A stretch of DNA of 64,000 nt from Helicovermis profundi (GTDB lineage: Bacteria > Bacillota > Clostridia > Peptostreptococcales > Acidaminobacteraceae): assembly GCF_033097505.1 (NCBI RefSeq), contig NZ_AP028654.1:2924001-2988000 (forward strand), in the 5' to 3' direction. The notes below the pieces were generated by a model. The model did not search any database, was not told the origin of the DNA, and was given only the letters and a program-made list of their open reading frames with translations. Positions 37,898 to 46,472 of the stretch are shown one piece after another (the first letter of the stretch is position 1; the number at the start of each line of letters is the position of its first letter). Both the position numbers and the translations under genes were made by a program.

Positions 37898-38285
37898 TTA
37901 TTCTTTCCCCAAGCAGCACTTCTTATATTTCTTACCACTCCCACAAGGACATGGATCATTTCTACCAATCTTGTTTTTCTTAACACTAAAAGGCTTATCT
38001 GGAAGTGGCTTTAAGTTTGGCATTTCAAACTTCTCAAATATCTCTTTTGGAGTATAACCATTATTTTCCCAAAGTCTAATATTATTAGAAAGATCCGTAA
38101 CAAGCCGAATTACTTCATTGACTTGGTTCATATCTTTAAAGCTAATATTTCTACCGATAAATGCATCTAATATAGTTTGCATATCAAGTCCAAATTCACA
38201 AAATCCATGGATATCTTCACATAGCCATTCTGCCTTTTCTTCGTCACCCTTAAAAAAATTCTTCTGCAGATAACTCAGCAGGTTA
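37898..38285 (-). pseudogene. SEC-C domain protein, 5'-truncated copy
   Basis: The readable frame matches the C-terminal part of the intact gene at 49565..50281 almost residue for residue, including the zinc-binding end [20 protein letters not shown]. The homology continues upstream to 38285 and then stops abruptly at an integrase remnant. About half of the gene is lost. An internal ATG at 38182 could still give a 94-residue SEC-C protein, but no convincing ribosome binding site was seen. Confidence 0.8.
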
Positions 38286-38640
38286 TTAACTGTAAAACAC
38301 CCATCCCTCAGTCTACATATTTGCCAACAAAAATTGAAACTTGCAAGTTAAAGAAAACATCTGTTTTAAACGGTCTATATCACACTTATAAAAAAATAGC
38401 TTAAGGTATCGAACTATTTAATAAAAATGATATAAAGATTATTTTCTAACATATTGATAATTAACCTATACCTCATAGATCTTTTTACTATGCCTAAAAT
38501 TATGTTTCTTAAAATCTCAAACTACTAAAATGGATTTTTAAATTTATTAAGAACTTTTTTTGATGTTTTATTGCTAATTTTAGCATCAAAAATGCTTCGG
38601 ATTAGTTTTTGAAGTGGACAGGGTACCCGGGATTCCTGTT
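38286..38640 (+). pseudogene. Transposase/integrase 3' remnant and element end
   Basis: Bases 38286..38403 match the 3' part of the integrase remnant at 48879..48995, with frame damage. The following 200 bases also match the stretch behind that remnant (48996..49210), ending in TAGTTTTTGAAGTGGACA, probably the right end of the lost insertion sequence. A hairpin TTTTGATG / CATCAAAA near 38557 also occurs at 42066. From 38620 to 38660 are scraps of the array palindrome (GGTACCCGGGATT, CCTGGTACCCGTAAT). Confidence 0.6.
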
Positions 38641-38694
38641 CCTTCTTTTTTCGGAGGTTTCCCTGGTACCCGTAATTTTACCCGTAATTTCAAA

Positions 38695-39012
38695 TTACAA
38701 TAGATTCTGCCATATCCACTTGTTATATAAGATTCTCCAAATATAAACAATTAAACGTTCATCCTCACATGTGTAAAATATATTATAGTTTTTTACTCCT
38801 ACTCGTCTCATCCCGCATGGAATAATAAAATCTTCATCTATTATTAATTTATGCCGCTTAGGCATATTAGATAAATCAACTATAACTCTATAGATTTCAT
38901 CTACATGATCATTAGCAGCAGCCTTATCAAAAAGTTCTTCAGATATATACTTAGCTATTTCAATAATATCTTTCTGTGCTTTATCAGTTAACTTAATTTT
39001 ATACAAATCCAT
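38695..39012 (-). CDS. RelE/ParE-family toxin
   Basis: A 105-residue protein of the RelE/ParE fold: KIKLTDKAQKDIIEIAKYIS at the start, a central DLSNMPKRHKLI, and PCGMRRVGVKNYNIFYTCED near the end. It follows its antitoxin with a one-base gap. RelE members cleave mRNA at the ribosome while ParE members poison gyrase; the sequence does not decide between them. The last residues are encoded next to a scrap of the array palindrome (CCTGGTACCCGTAAT). Confidence 0.87.
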   Translation of the reverse strand: MDLYKIKLTDKAQKDIIEIAKYISEELFDKAAANDHVDEIYRVIVDLSNMPKRHKLIIDEDFIIPCGMRRVGVKNYNIFYTCEDERLIVYIWRILYNKWIWQNLL

Positions 39013-39013
39013 A

Positions 39014-39271
39014 TTAATAGCTCTCTTTTATTTTATTAAAAGCTTGATCTAAATCAGTAACTCTTCCATCTCTAATATCTTCTTCTGCTTCCATCAGTAA
39101 CTTACGTAATTCAAACTTACCTACCAATTTTTCATATGCTTCAATACTCAAAACTGCTAAATCACCTTTACCATTTTTAGTAATATAAACTGGTTCATCG
39201 TATTCATGACAAAACTTAGATACCTCACTATACTTATTTCTCAAATCAGAACTTGGTCTTATTACTGGCAT
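39014..39271 (-). CDS. Phd/YefM-family antitoxin
   Basis: An 85-residue protein with the Phd/YefM N-terminal DNA-binding fold (VIRPSSDLRNKYSEVSKFCH) and the family motif VYITKNGKGDLAVLSIEAYE. The C-terminus is acidic and helical and should wrap the toxin. It is the first gene of the pair, with ribosome binding site GGAGGTG, and should repress the operon by binding upstream. Confidence 0.9.
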   Translation of the reverse strand: MPVIRPSSDLRNKYSEVSKFCHEYDEPVYITKNGKGDLAVLSIEAYEKLVGKFELRKLLMEAEEDIRDGRVTDLDQAFNKIKESY

Positions 39272-39322
39272 ATTTGCACCTCCTAGACTATATACATATT
39301 ATATCACAATAACGATACATTT

Positions 39323-39570
39323 CAAAAACAAAACAAATGCAGAAAAAGTTACTTCCACATTTATTCATCAATTAATTCTATTCAACTACATTGTAGATTT
39401 GCGTTTTAATAACACCAATTAGTTTCAAATTAAATTATTCAGTAATATTTCCGTTTTGGTGCCAGGTACACTTTTGGTAATAACTTTTTTTGAATCTCTA
39501 AGCACCTTGCTATTACTGCGTTATAAATTAAATTTTCGAGTTACTACCGTTTATGTACCTGGTACCCGTA
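39323..39570. repeat. Palindromic array repeat, copy 2 (composite)
   Basis: Composite of a terminator-like hairpin (AAATGTGGAAGT / CTTTTTCTGCATTT on the minus strand), a diverged spacer and the 125-bp palindrome (39446..39570). The right arm supplies the last 15 codons and stop of the ATPase gene at 39528..40757. Confidence 0.85.
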
Positions 39571-40757
39571 TTACTTAACCATTCAGCTACGTCTATAACC
39601 CGAATTCCCTCATATTGATACTGTTCGTGTCTTGTTCTTGCAATTAACAGCTTAGGATATGCGTCTTTTATTTTAAGTAAGGAATCAACTTCTCGCGCAA
39701 AAGTCTTTTCATTAGAAATATCATCAGACACTTGAATATATATCTTTTCATTCTGCTTGACTACAACAAAGTCAATTTCTTTTTTATATAGCACACCTAC
39801 ATAGATTTCATAACCTCTTCTCATTAATTCAAGTGCAACTATATTTTCAATCACTCTACCATAATCAAGATTTCTAGTTCCTAACTTAGCATACCGAAAT
39901 GCATGATCACTCAGATAATACTTTTCACTAGATGCTAAATATTTTTTCCCACGAATGTCATATCTTCTAACCTTATAAAAGGCAAATGCATTACATAGAT
40001 AATCAAGATATGAACCAACTGTCTTATGATTAATTCTATTCACATTTTTTGTAAGAGTATCTGCTATCTTTCTTAATGATGTCAAATTTGAAATATTATC
40101 CATCATAAATTCAGCAATTTTATCCATTAGAACAATATTTCTAATTTTGTACTTTTGCCTAATATCCCGTAAAATTAACGTGTCAAATATATCCGCAAGA
40201 TACTTATACTTATCTTCCTGATTTTTATATAAATATGAACCTGACATTCCACCTTCTTTCATGTATCGATCAAATGCCGTTTGAATATCTGTCATTTTAT
40301 AATATCTCAGATATTCAGAAAACGAAAACGGAAATATTTCTATTTCATAAGTACGACCTGTAAATAATGTCGCTAAATCACTACTCAATAAGAATGCATT
40401 GGATCCGGTAACACAAATATCGTATTTCTCAGTAGAATACAAGCTATTTATAGTCAATTCAAACTGCTCACACATTTGTACTTCATCAATAAATACATAG
40501 TTTTCTTTCTTTTTATCATATCTATCTTCAATATAATCGTTTAATACATGATATTCTTTAAGTCCCTCAAACTTCAAATTTGTAAGATCTATATAAATAA
40601 TATTAGAACCCAACTCATTCTCTTCAATCCAACCAATATATTCTTCCAATAGTTTCGACTTTCCAGAACGTCTTACACCAGTAATTACTTTTATATCAGG
40701 TGTCCCTTTTAAACTTATTAACCTATTTAAATAACTTTCTCTATCTATTAACTTCAT
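39528..40757 (-). CDS. AAA+ ATPase with DUF4143 domain
   Basis: A 409-residue protein. The P-loop is VITGVRRSGKSKLLEEYIGW and Walker B is NYVFIDEVQM, followed by TGSNAFLLSSDLATLFTGR. The C-terminal DUF4143 part has GSYLDYLCNAFAFYKVRRYD and a PD-(D/E)xK-like stretch ENIVALELMRRGYEIYVGVL then KKEIDFVVVK. These ATPases are common solitary accessory genes in anaerobes, with unclear function. The final residues (SNTGTRYINGSNSKI) are read from the array palindrome, so the original C-terminus has been replaced by the repeat. Confidence 0.88.
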   Translation of the reverse strand: MKLIDRESYLNRLISLKGTPDIKVITGVRRSGKSKLLEEYIGWIEENELGSNIIYIDLTNLKFEGLKEYHVLNDYIEDRYDKKKENYVFIDEVQMCEQFELTINSLYSTEKYDICVTGSNAFLLSSDLATLFTGRTYEIEIFPFSFSEYLRYYKMTDIQTAFDRYMKEGGMSGSYLYKNQEDKYKYLADIFDTLILRDIRQKYKIRNIVLMDKIAEFMMDNISNLTSLRKIADTLTKNVNRINHKTVGSYLDYLCNAFAFYKVRRYDIRGKKYLASSEKYYLSDHAFRYAKLGTRNLDYGRVIENIVALELMRRGYEIYVGVLYKKEIDFVVVKQNEKIYIQVSDDISNEKTFAREVDSLLKIKDAYPKLLIARTRHEQYQYEGIRVIDVAEWLSNTGTRYINGSNSKI

Positions 40758-40924
40758 TGTATCACCGCCTTCATGAACATTATACCATTCCTTTTCCCAA
40801 AATCAATTTAATTTCATAATTGGGAAACACAAACTCTCTTAAGTTGCCTGGGACTACTAATTTTCATGTTAACACCTGTTTCTGATAATCTAATAATGAC
40901 ATTATTTTAATTCAACTATTTCCT

Positions 40925-41010
40925 AAATATAGTATTAACAACCATTCCAAAATTCAACTTCTCTTATTTCCGTTTTGGTCCACGTACACTTTAGGTAATA
41001 ACTTTTTTAA
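40925..41010. repeat. Palindromic array repeat, copy 3 (left half only)
   Basis: AGTATTAACAACCATT joined to the left arm (TTATTTCCGTTTTGGTCCAC then GTACACTTTAGGTAATAACT). The right half of the palindrome is missing. It directly follows the mazF-like gene on its 3' side. A 29-base motif at 40876..40905 (TTTCTGATAATCTAATAATG) recurs at 51977..52005. Confidence 0.75.
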
Positions 41011-41013
41011 AAT

Positions 41014-41400
41014 TTATAATTCAAGTAATTTTTCATATATAGCATTAAATATAACATTACATTTTTTCAATATTTCTTTGGGAATTTTTTCTATAAATTC
41101 ATATTCTCTTTCACTTAAATCTAAAACCTTAATTTGATCCATTAATATATTCCCTTTAGTTTTAATATTATATTCGTTCAAATTTACTCTAGTAAAAAAT
41201 GTACTTGTTGAATTTGTTATTGGTACTACTGTTACTATACCATTTAATTCTTTCTGAGTAATAGGATCTGATATTACAAGTCCTGGTCTATAACCTTTCT
41301 GTTCATGACCTTTTGATGGCGAAAAATTAATCTTTATTATATCTCCCATTTCTAAATTATTATAATCATTTTTATTTAATTTTGTCATAATATTTACCAC
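41014..41400 (-). CDS. MazF/PemK-family endoribonuclease toxin
   Basis: A 128-residue toxin with the PemK/MazF signatures: MGDIIKINFSPSKGHEQKGY, RPGLVISD, and IVTVVPITNSTSTF. It is an mRNA interferase fold with the conserved Arg in RPGLV and Thr/Ser in PITNST. It overlaps the antitoxin gene by 7 bases. The start is a GTG at 41400 (after GGAAAAG) or the ATG at 41388. The stop lies just outside a half palindrome of the repeat family. Confidence 0.9.
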   Translation of the reverse strand: MVNIMTKLNKNDYNNLEMGDIIKINFSPSKGHEQKGYRPGLVISDPITQKELNGIVTVVPITNSTSTFFTRVNLNEYNIKTKGNILMDQIKVLDLSEREYEFIEKIPKEILKKCNVIFNAIYEKLLEL

Positions 41401-41651
41401 AATTCTTTTCCAACATTATTACCCCAATCAATACTATCTTTAGGATTTGTTTTTTCACCTTTGGACTTTTCTGCCAAAAGTTCAAATTTAGTTTTTGCTT
41501 GTTTCTTATTTAATATAAGTTTATTTCCTTCTACATCCATATTAAAACTTATTTTTTCAAAATTATTACTATCAATATTCAATTCTTCTAATATTGCCTT
41601 TGGTATACGAATAGCTGCACTATTACCCCATTTAGATAAATTAGTATTCAT
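41394..41651 (-). CDS. MazE-type antitoxin (AbrB/SpoVT fold)
   Basis: An 85-residue protein whose start (NLSKWGNSAAIRIPKAILEE) is the classic MazE swapped-hairpin DNA-binding unit. An acidic tail (KTNPKDSIDWGNNVGKELW) should insert into the toxin. The ribosome binding site is AGAGGTG. It is the first gene of the mazEF-like pair. Confidence 0.9.
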   Translation of the reverse strand: MNTNLSKWGNSAAIRIPKAILEELNIDSNNFEKISFNMDVEGNKLILNKKQAKTKFELLAEKSKGEKTNPKDSIDWGNNVGKELW

Positions 41652-41785
41652 TTATAACACCTCTTTTTAATTATTTTAATCCTCTATTTAAGTTTAGTAT
41701 ATACCTGTATATACTTATTGTCAAAAATATTCTTTATTCCTTTCATCTGAATTTGATGATTTTTTATAAAATTAACTCCTCCCTA

Positions 41786-42056
41786 AATGTAGTATTAACA
41801 ACCTATTCAAAAAAATAAATGCAGAAAAAGTTACTTCCACATTTATTCATTAATTAATTTTATTTAACTAAATCTACACACATTGAAATTACTACAGTAC
41901 AACACTCACTCTAAAATTCAACTTCTCTTATTTCCGTTTTGGTGCCAGGTACACTTTAGGTAATAACTTTTTTTAAAATTCTAAACGCCTTGCAATTACT
42001 GCGTTATAAATTTGATTTTCGAGTTACTACCGTTTATGTACCTGGTACCCGTAATG
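41786..42056. repeat. Palindromic array repeat, copy 4 (complete composite)
   Basis: Complete composite: AGTATTAACAACC, terminator hairpin, about 90-base conserved spacer (...ACTACAGTACAACACTCACT...) and the palindrome at 41930..42056. It lies between the mazEF-like pair and the antitoxin remnant. Bases 42060..42130 after it match the right end of the lost insertion sequence seen at 38640 and 49200. Confidence 0.88.
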
Positions 42057-42161
42057 TTTTTCAATTCTTTTGATGTTTTATTGCTAATTTTAGCATCAAA
42101 AATGCTTCGAATTAGTTTTTGAAGTGAACAACCATTTATATGATGAGCTTTAGAGTTTAGA

Positions 42162-42780
42162 TTAATTTATGGTTAGTTTCTCAGCAAAAGAAAATGAGAT
42201 GATACAATTACTATCAGTACATTTGTAAGCTTCCTCATCATGCATTTTCTCTACGATTTCATCCGTTCTCATATTCCCAAATTCAGATATAATTGAATCT
42301 AATGCTTCAATTTCTGATTGAGTTAGTTCTTTAATTTCAAATCCTGGAGTCGGTTTAAACTTATAACCGATGTACTCCCCATAAGATACGGTGTCAAAAA
42401 CAACCCCATCCAACATAACAATCTGATCATAACCTTCCGGTACAGCTCCCATCGGTAATGCATTATAAGCTAAGCCACTAATAGATGATCCATATCTCTT
42501 AAAGTGAAGATTATCAGAATACCAAAGCATTTTCATAAGCTTTACTTTATGAAGACTGACTACATTTGCCGCAAGATAGTTAATCATCTCTACAACCTTA
42601 TTAAGGTTAAGCTTTACTCTTCCGGTGATAATATCATCTTCAAAATCTGCATATATAGCCTGTATTGAATCAATTAAATATTGATTTCTTTTTTTCATAT
42701 ATTGAACACTAGCTTCATGGTAGTATTTGTTAAATGCCTTTTCTTTAATACGATCTTTAGCTCGTTTCAGCATCTCTAAA
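42162..42780 (-). pseudogene. Panacea/SocA-type antitoxin, C-terminal part (split by transposon)
   Basis: This piece encodes the Panacea (DUF4065) domain: VKLNLNKVVEMINYLAANVV, KLMKMLWYSDNLHFKRYGSS and ISGLAYNALPMGAVPEGYDQ. The N-terminal part of the same gene is at 45826..46229. Removing the transposon at 42781..45825 and one copy of the TCTAAA duplication joins the two parts in frame into 339 codons. The join reads ...DPKWFL-EMLKRAKDRI. As it stands the protein cannot be made whole. An internal ATG at 42773 could give a stand-alone Panacea domain of 203 residues. Confidence 0.82.
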
Positions 42781-42788
42781 TGTTGATT

Positions 42789-42896
42789 GTCAAATTATTT
42801 GATGTTGGATTCTTCAAATTAAATTACGTTAAAAATAGCTAAAAAAATAGCATATTCAAATTTATTGATGTAGCTTATTCATGTTAAATAATGTGT
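42789..42896. repeat. Four transposase-binding-like repeats at the left transposon end
   Basis: Related 19-base motifs start at 42789 (GTCAAATTATTTGATGTTG), 42813 (TTCAAATTAAATTACGTTA), 42855 (TTCAAATTTATTGATGTAG) and 42878 (TTCATGTTAAATAATGTGT). Multiple subterminal direct repeats are the binding sites of TnsB/TniA-type transposases. Confidence 0.6.
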
Positions 42897-42950
42897 TTTA
42901 AAATGAAATAAAACCATGATTAAATAACTAAATCATAGTTTTATTATTTT

Positions 42951-43754
42951 TTATCCTAATTCAGTTTCATTAACCGCCATCATTACAATATCGTTATTAA
43001 TATCTGTAATATTTTGATTATTACCTATTAATAAGCATGCATTACATATTTTATTAATAATTCTTGGTATACCATTTGAAGAGTTAATTATGCCTTCTAA
43101 GGCTCCTTCACTAAAAATATTTACATGACAATTAGCTCCGATGAGTTTATTTTTTATATAGCTTCTAGCTTCTTCTTTATTTAGTCCATCTAAATGATAA
43201 TTCATAGTTATTCTTTGTCTTAGCGGTTCGTGTGATACTAATCTAAGAGTATTATTTATATTTGGAAGTCCAACTAATAATACAACTGCACGATCTTTTG
43301 AATCCATTTCAAAATTGAAAAGAATTTTCAAATCATTTAGTATACCATTATTAATGTAATTTGCTTCATCAATAATAATAACCGGAGTTATGCGTTTTTC
43401 AACAGCGTATCTAGTAATTTCATTTTGAATTATCTTAAAATTATCATTTTTTCTCATCATTGGCTCTAAACCTAATTGCTGAGCTAAATTTTTATAAAAT
43501 TCAGCTACAGTTAGAGTTGATAATGAACTATAAATAACCTTAAAAAGTGAAGGATTTAGTATTTTAGACCAACTTCTTATAATAGTTGTTTTACCTTTTC
43601 CAGGTGATCCTGTAATAAGACCAAATCCTCTAGTTTCAAGTAGTATATTAAGTCTTAACAAAGTTTCTTTGTATTCAGATGTTTCAATTATTATTTCTTT
43701 ACTATTTTTTATAAATGGGTTAAAATCTAACCCAAAACGACTTGTATAATCCAT
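42951..43754 (-). CDS. TniB/ExeA-like AAA+ ATPase of the transposon
   Basis: A 267-residue ATPase. It begins MDYTSRFGLDFNPFIKNSKE, with Walker A LITGSPGKGKTTIIRSWSKI, Walker B VIIIDEANYINNGILNDLKI and sensor-like VVLLVGLPNINNTLRLVSHE followed by LRQRITMNYHLDGL. It is of the ExeA/TniB/MuB type that selects target DNA and delivers it to the transposase. Its start directly overlaps the transposase stop. A hairpin at 42912..42950 follows it. Confidence 0.88.
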   Translation of the reverse strand: MDYTSRFGLDFNPFIKNSKEIIIETSEYKETLLRLNILLETRGFGLITGSPGKGKTTIIRSWSKILNPSLFKVIYSSLSTLTVAEFYKNLAQQLGLEPMMRKNDNFKIIQNEITRYAVEKRITPVIIIDEANYINNGILNDLKILFNFEMDSKDRAVVLLVGLPNINNTLRLVSHEPLRQRITMNYHLDGLNKEEARSYIKNKLIGANCHVNIFSEGALEGIINSSNGIPRIINKICNACLLIGNNQNITDINNDIVMMAVNETELG

Positions 43755-44998
43755 TAATTTTTTCCTCCTGTTAATTTAACTTTTTCACGTTTGATTTTAG
43801 AATTTTCATGCTTATTTAGTAACTTAATAGGCGTTAAATCTCCTGTATATTTATCTAATATAAAAATATTTTTCATATCAGGTGAATACCTTAAAGTAAT
43901 TCTTTGTTTAGAAAATCTATAATGCACTTCATATTCCACTTCATTAATTACAACTACATTATCTGTTGAAACTCGCCGCTCTATTTCAAGTAGAAAACTT
44001 TTATAAATATGATCTTCACTTAATCTTTTGATAAGCGCTGATTCACTAAAAAAACGGTCCATTGGTGATAATCCGTTTAAAGAACTATGAATCTTTTGAT
44101 TGTAAGATTTTACATATATTAAAAGTGATAAACGAAGATCCTCGAGTGATGAAAAATCATTCATGTTAAGTCCACTCATCCACTGTTGTTTAAGGGTTTT
44201 AAAGAACCTTTCTACCTTAGCTTTTCCAGTTGGTGTATAAGGTGGATTGTAGTTAAGCGTTGAACCAATGCGAGCAGCAAGTAAGGTGATTTGCTTATTT
44301 TTATATGAAGATCCATTATCAAAATTTAGTCGTTTTGGTCTTCCATATTTTGAAACTGCAGATTTTAGTACAGACATTACATTAACTGTATTATCATTAA
44401 AAAATACGTCAATACCAGTTATCATACGTGAAGCATCATCTAACATAGCAATAATCCACACTTTATGTTTTTTCCTATTAATCATTAAGTAAGGTCCAAC
44501 ACTGCTGTCACCACACCATACTTCATTGATATGAGGACGCTCATATCTTCTCATATCCTTATTATTGGTATAAAGATTATTTTTATTTAATTGATTTACA
44601 TATCTATTAATTGTTGAAAGTGAAATTTCACCTTTGTTAATAGTGCCATTACTAATTAACTTTTGATGAATTAATGTAGCAGGAATTCTTGGATATTCAC
44701 TTTTAAGATAGTTAATTTGCTCTATCATATCATCATCAAGTTTTCTTGATTGACCTGTATCATTACGCCTTTTAGGCATTAGACCATCAAAACCATATTT
44801 TTGATAACTATAGTACCAACGCTCTATAGTTGTAGCCGAAATAATAGTATCCATGCCCCTCGGATTGGTATAAGTGTTATGAGAGGCATCACGAAAAAAA
44901 GCCTTATTAGATTTCGAATCATCACATGTTCCGCTAATTAATGGAGCAAGAATGCTATACCTAAAAAGTGCAATTTTTTGCTTATCATCGTTATTCAT
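43754..44998 (-). CDS. DDE transposase of the TniA/Mu type
   Basis: A 414-residue transposase. N-terminal helix-turn-helix units (TIISATTIERWYYSYQKYGF then DGLMPKRRNDTG) precede an rve integrase core: NEVWCGDSSVGPYLMI (first D), KRLNFDNGSSYKNKQITLLA (second D) and TPTGKAKVERFFKTLKQQWM (E). The C-terminal Mu-like beta barrel includes VVVINEVEYEVHYRFSKQRI. All catalytic residues are present. The upstream gene ends 65 bases away and the ATPase follows with a 1-base overlap. Confidence 0.9.
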   Translation of the reverse strand: MNNDDKQKIALFRYSILAPLISGTCDDSKSNKAFFRDASHNTYTNPRGMDTIISATTIERWYYSYQKYGFDGLMPKRRNDTGQSRKLDDDMIEQINYLKSEYPRIPATLIHQKLISNGTINKGEISLSTINRYVNQLNKNNLYTNNKDMRRYERPHINEVWCGDSSVGPYLMINRKKHKVWIIAMLDDASRMITGIDVFFNDNTVNVMSVLKSAVSKYGRPKRLNFDNGSSYKNKQITLLAARIGSTLNYNPPYTPTGKAKVERFFKTLKQQWMSGLNMNDFSSLEDLRLSLLIYVKSYNQKIHSSLNGLSPMDRFFSESALIKRLSEDHIYKSFLLEIERRVSTDNVVVINEVEYEVHYRFSKQRITLRYSPDMKNIFILDKYTGDLTPIKLLNKHENSKIKREKVKLTGGKN

Positions 44999-45062
44999 TA
45001 AAAAATCCTCCTGTATTTATAAGTTTATTAGGAGTATAAATCATTAAAAAGTAAGCGTAAAA

Positions 45063-45587
45063 CTAAGTTATGTGGGTGTTATTAAATAAAATATTTGAAG
45101 TGCTTTTAATTTGCATAAACTGTCTATTATATTTTTTAAAAGACATAATAGTTGTAAATTTATGATTTATTGGTATCTTAAAAACAGCTAATCGCTCTCT
45201 CCAGTGCCGATTGAACTGACGAATAATATATCTAATGTTACTTTCATCAATAAGTAAGTTGTTGATCATAATATTTTCGAAAGGTAATTTTTTTAAATAA
45301 GTCTGAATAACTGTGATAATATCCTTTAATAATATTTGAGAATAAGGAACAATCCAACTTGGTAGAACTGATTCAGTTTTACCACAACATTTACAGATTA
45401 ATCTTAGAATTTTTAGTTCGTATAATTTACCAGAAATTTTAATAAAACGTTTATAATAGGCGTGTTTAATAAGACAGCCCTTTTGGCCACAGCTACAAGA
45501 AAGGCGATGAAACGGTAAATGATCAATCATCGTATTATAAGAATTTTGTGAAAAAGACTTGATTATTGTAGAAAAAATAGTTATCAT
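45063..45587 (-). CDS. Zinc-binding accessory protein of the transposon (DUF6431-like)
   Basis: A 174-residue protein with an N-terminal cysteine cluster (LSCSCGQKGCLIKHAYYKRF) and a second pair in LICKCCGKTESVLPSWIVPY, giving a zinc-ribbon-like fold followed by a helical HTH-like part (LLIDESNIRYIIRQFNRHWR). Such proteins accompany TniA/TniB-like genes in Firmicute transposons and may help recognise ends or targets. It is the first gene of the transposon. Family name is moderately sure and the role is inferred from association. Confidence 0.65.
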   Translation of the reverse strand: MITIFSTIIKSFSQNSYNTMIDHLPFHRLSCSCGQKGCLIKHAYYKRFIKISGKLYELKILRLICKCCGKTESVLPSWIVPYSQILLKDIITVIQTYLKKLPFENIMINNLLIDESNIRYIIRQFNRHWRERLAVFKIPINHKFTTIMSFKKYNRQFMQIKSTSNILFNNTHIT

Positions 45588-45637
45588 AATATATGTCTTA
45601 CTTATGAAAATCCTATGGATTTACGTAAGCATTTAGA

Positions 45638-45676
45638 AAGGCAGAAGAAACTTTCGAAGGGCTCTTCTGTCTTTTT
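45638..45676 (+). terminator. Terminator-like hairpin near the right transposon end
   Basis: GGCAGAAGA / TCTTCTGTC hairpin followed by TTTTTTCC on the plus strand. No plus-strand gene was identified before it. It may protect the transposon genes from antisense transcription. Confidence 0.5.
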
Positions 45677-45706
45677 TCCTTTCTTAATTATTTTATGATA
45701 GCATAA

Positions 45707-45770
45707 CATAAAAAGGGCCTATATTAAATAATCTGATTAAAATTTAGTCAATTATTTAATGTAGGTCCTT
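45707..45770 (-). terminator. Terminator within the right end of the transposon
   Basis: Long hairpin AAAGGACCTACATTAAATAA / TTATTTAATATAGGCCCTTT on the minus strand, followed by TTATG. It lies inside the transposon just before its own genes and would stop transcription coming from the interrupted antitoxin gene. Confidence 0.7.
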
Positions 45771-45825
45771 TGTTTATTTTGAAGAATAATAAGTGTTATA
45801 ATAGTAAATAAAATGCCTATCTACA

Positions 45826-46229
45826 TCTAAAAACCACTTTGGGTCCGAATCAATCTTTCTAAGCACATCATCATGAGCACGATCCTGGACCTGATGATTT
45901 TCATATCTTGTAATGGTTGCCCTTCCCCAATCAAGAATCTCTGAGAAGTCTTTCTGACTTACACCATATTTTTCTCTTATATTAATAATCTCACTCGATG
46001 TTAATAATCCTACCTTTTTACGATATGCATCTTTCATTGAAAGGCTATTTGCCTTGATCATTTCTTCCGTTTCTAGATATTCATCTGCATGAAAGCAGTA
46101 TTCATAGATAGATTTGAATTCAACTTCTTCTCCCTTGTAGATTTCATTATCAATCACTTCTACTGTATCTACTTCATGCTCTTCCATACAAATTAAACAT
46201 AACTTCTTTTCACTTTTAATTTTTTTCAT
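45826..46229 (-). pseudogene. MqsA/HTH-type antitoxin, N-terminal part (split by transposon)
   Basis: Encodes a zinc-knuckle start (KKLCLICMEEHEVDTVEVID) and an HTH_XRE-like unit (LTSSEIINIREKYGVSQKDF then SEILDWGRATITRYENHQVQ), as in MqsA. ATG 46229 is chosen because GAGGTGA lies five bases ahead. The frame runs on into the transposon, giving a false C-terminal tail of about 15 residues and stopping at 45774. The genuine continuation is at 42162..42780. The start lies 11 bases after the stop of the MqsR-like gene, as in toxin-first operons. Confidence 0.82.
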
Positions 46230-46239
46230 TATCTTCACC

Positions 46240-46472
46240 TCAACTTTTCCTATATGGAAAGTCAGATTCTTTAAAATCTCTTTCAGAAAAATGGAAGGAC
46301 ATCACCAAAATAAAACTATCACCATTAGCATGTGCTATACTTACTAATTCTACTCTTATTTTAATATATACATCTTCACCTGAATACTCTTTTCCAAAAA
46401 CCCGCATTTCAGATTTCTTTGGAAATCTTATGTCTTTTACTGTTTAAATATATTCTTCAACAGTCAAATAAG
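46240..46472 (-). pseudogene. MqsR-like toxin, 3' part (IS-split, with internal stop)
   Basis: The frame reads LTVEEYI, then a TAA stop, then TVKDIRFPKKSEMRVFGKEY and SGEDVYIKIRVELVSIAHAN, ending SFHFSERDFKESDFPYRKS. Together with 48222..48450 and after removing the IS1182 element plus one 9-bp duplication it gives exactly 151 codons in frame. The internal TAA means the toxin was also inactivated by mutation. The likeness to MqsR-type toxins is by pattern and by its partner, so the family is moderately sure. Confidence 0.7.

Larger units (their letters stand above)
42781..45825 (-). mobile_element. Three-gene TniA/TniB-type transposon with 6-bp target duplication
   Basis: The element is 3045 bp. 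Ends start TGTTGATTGTCAAATTATTT on the left and, on the other strand, TGTAGATAGGCATTTTATTT on the right, sharing TGT-GAT-G-CA--TTATTT. It is flanked by TCTAAA on both sides (42775..42780 and 45826..45831). The boundaries are confirmed because removing it restores the reading frame of the interrupted antitoxin gene. It encodes a zinc-binding accessory protein, a DDE transposase and an AAA ATPase. TGT ends, subterminal repeats and a transposase-plus-ATPase pair are typical of the Mu/Tn7/Tn5053 group. Confidence 0.88.

Noticed and set aside
37789-37986. 65-residue frame overlapping the truncated SEC-C gene
   Set aside because: It is an alternative frame of the SEC-C remnant and its terminator, with no similarity of its own.
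42162-42773. Stand-alone 203-residue Panacea protein as a native gene
   Set aside because: Its 5' side abuts the transposon end and the frame joins exactly to the MqsA-like half after removal of the transposon, so it is the C-terminal half of a split gene.
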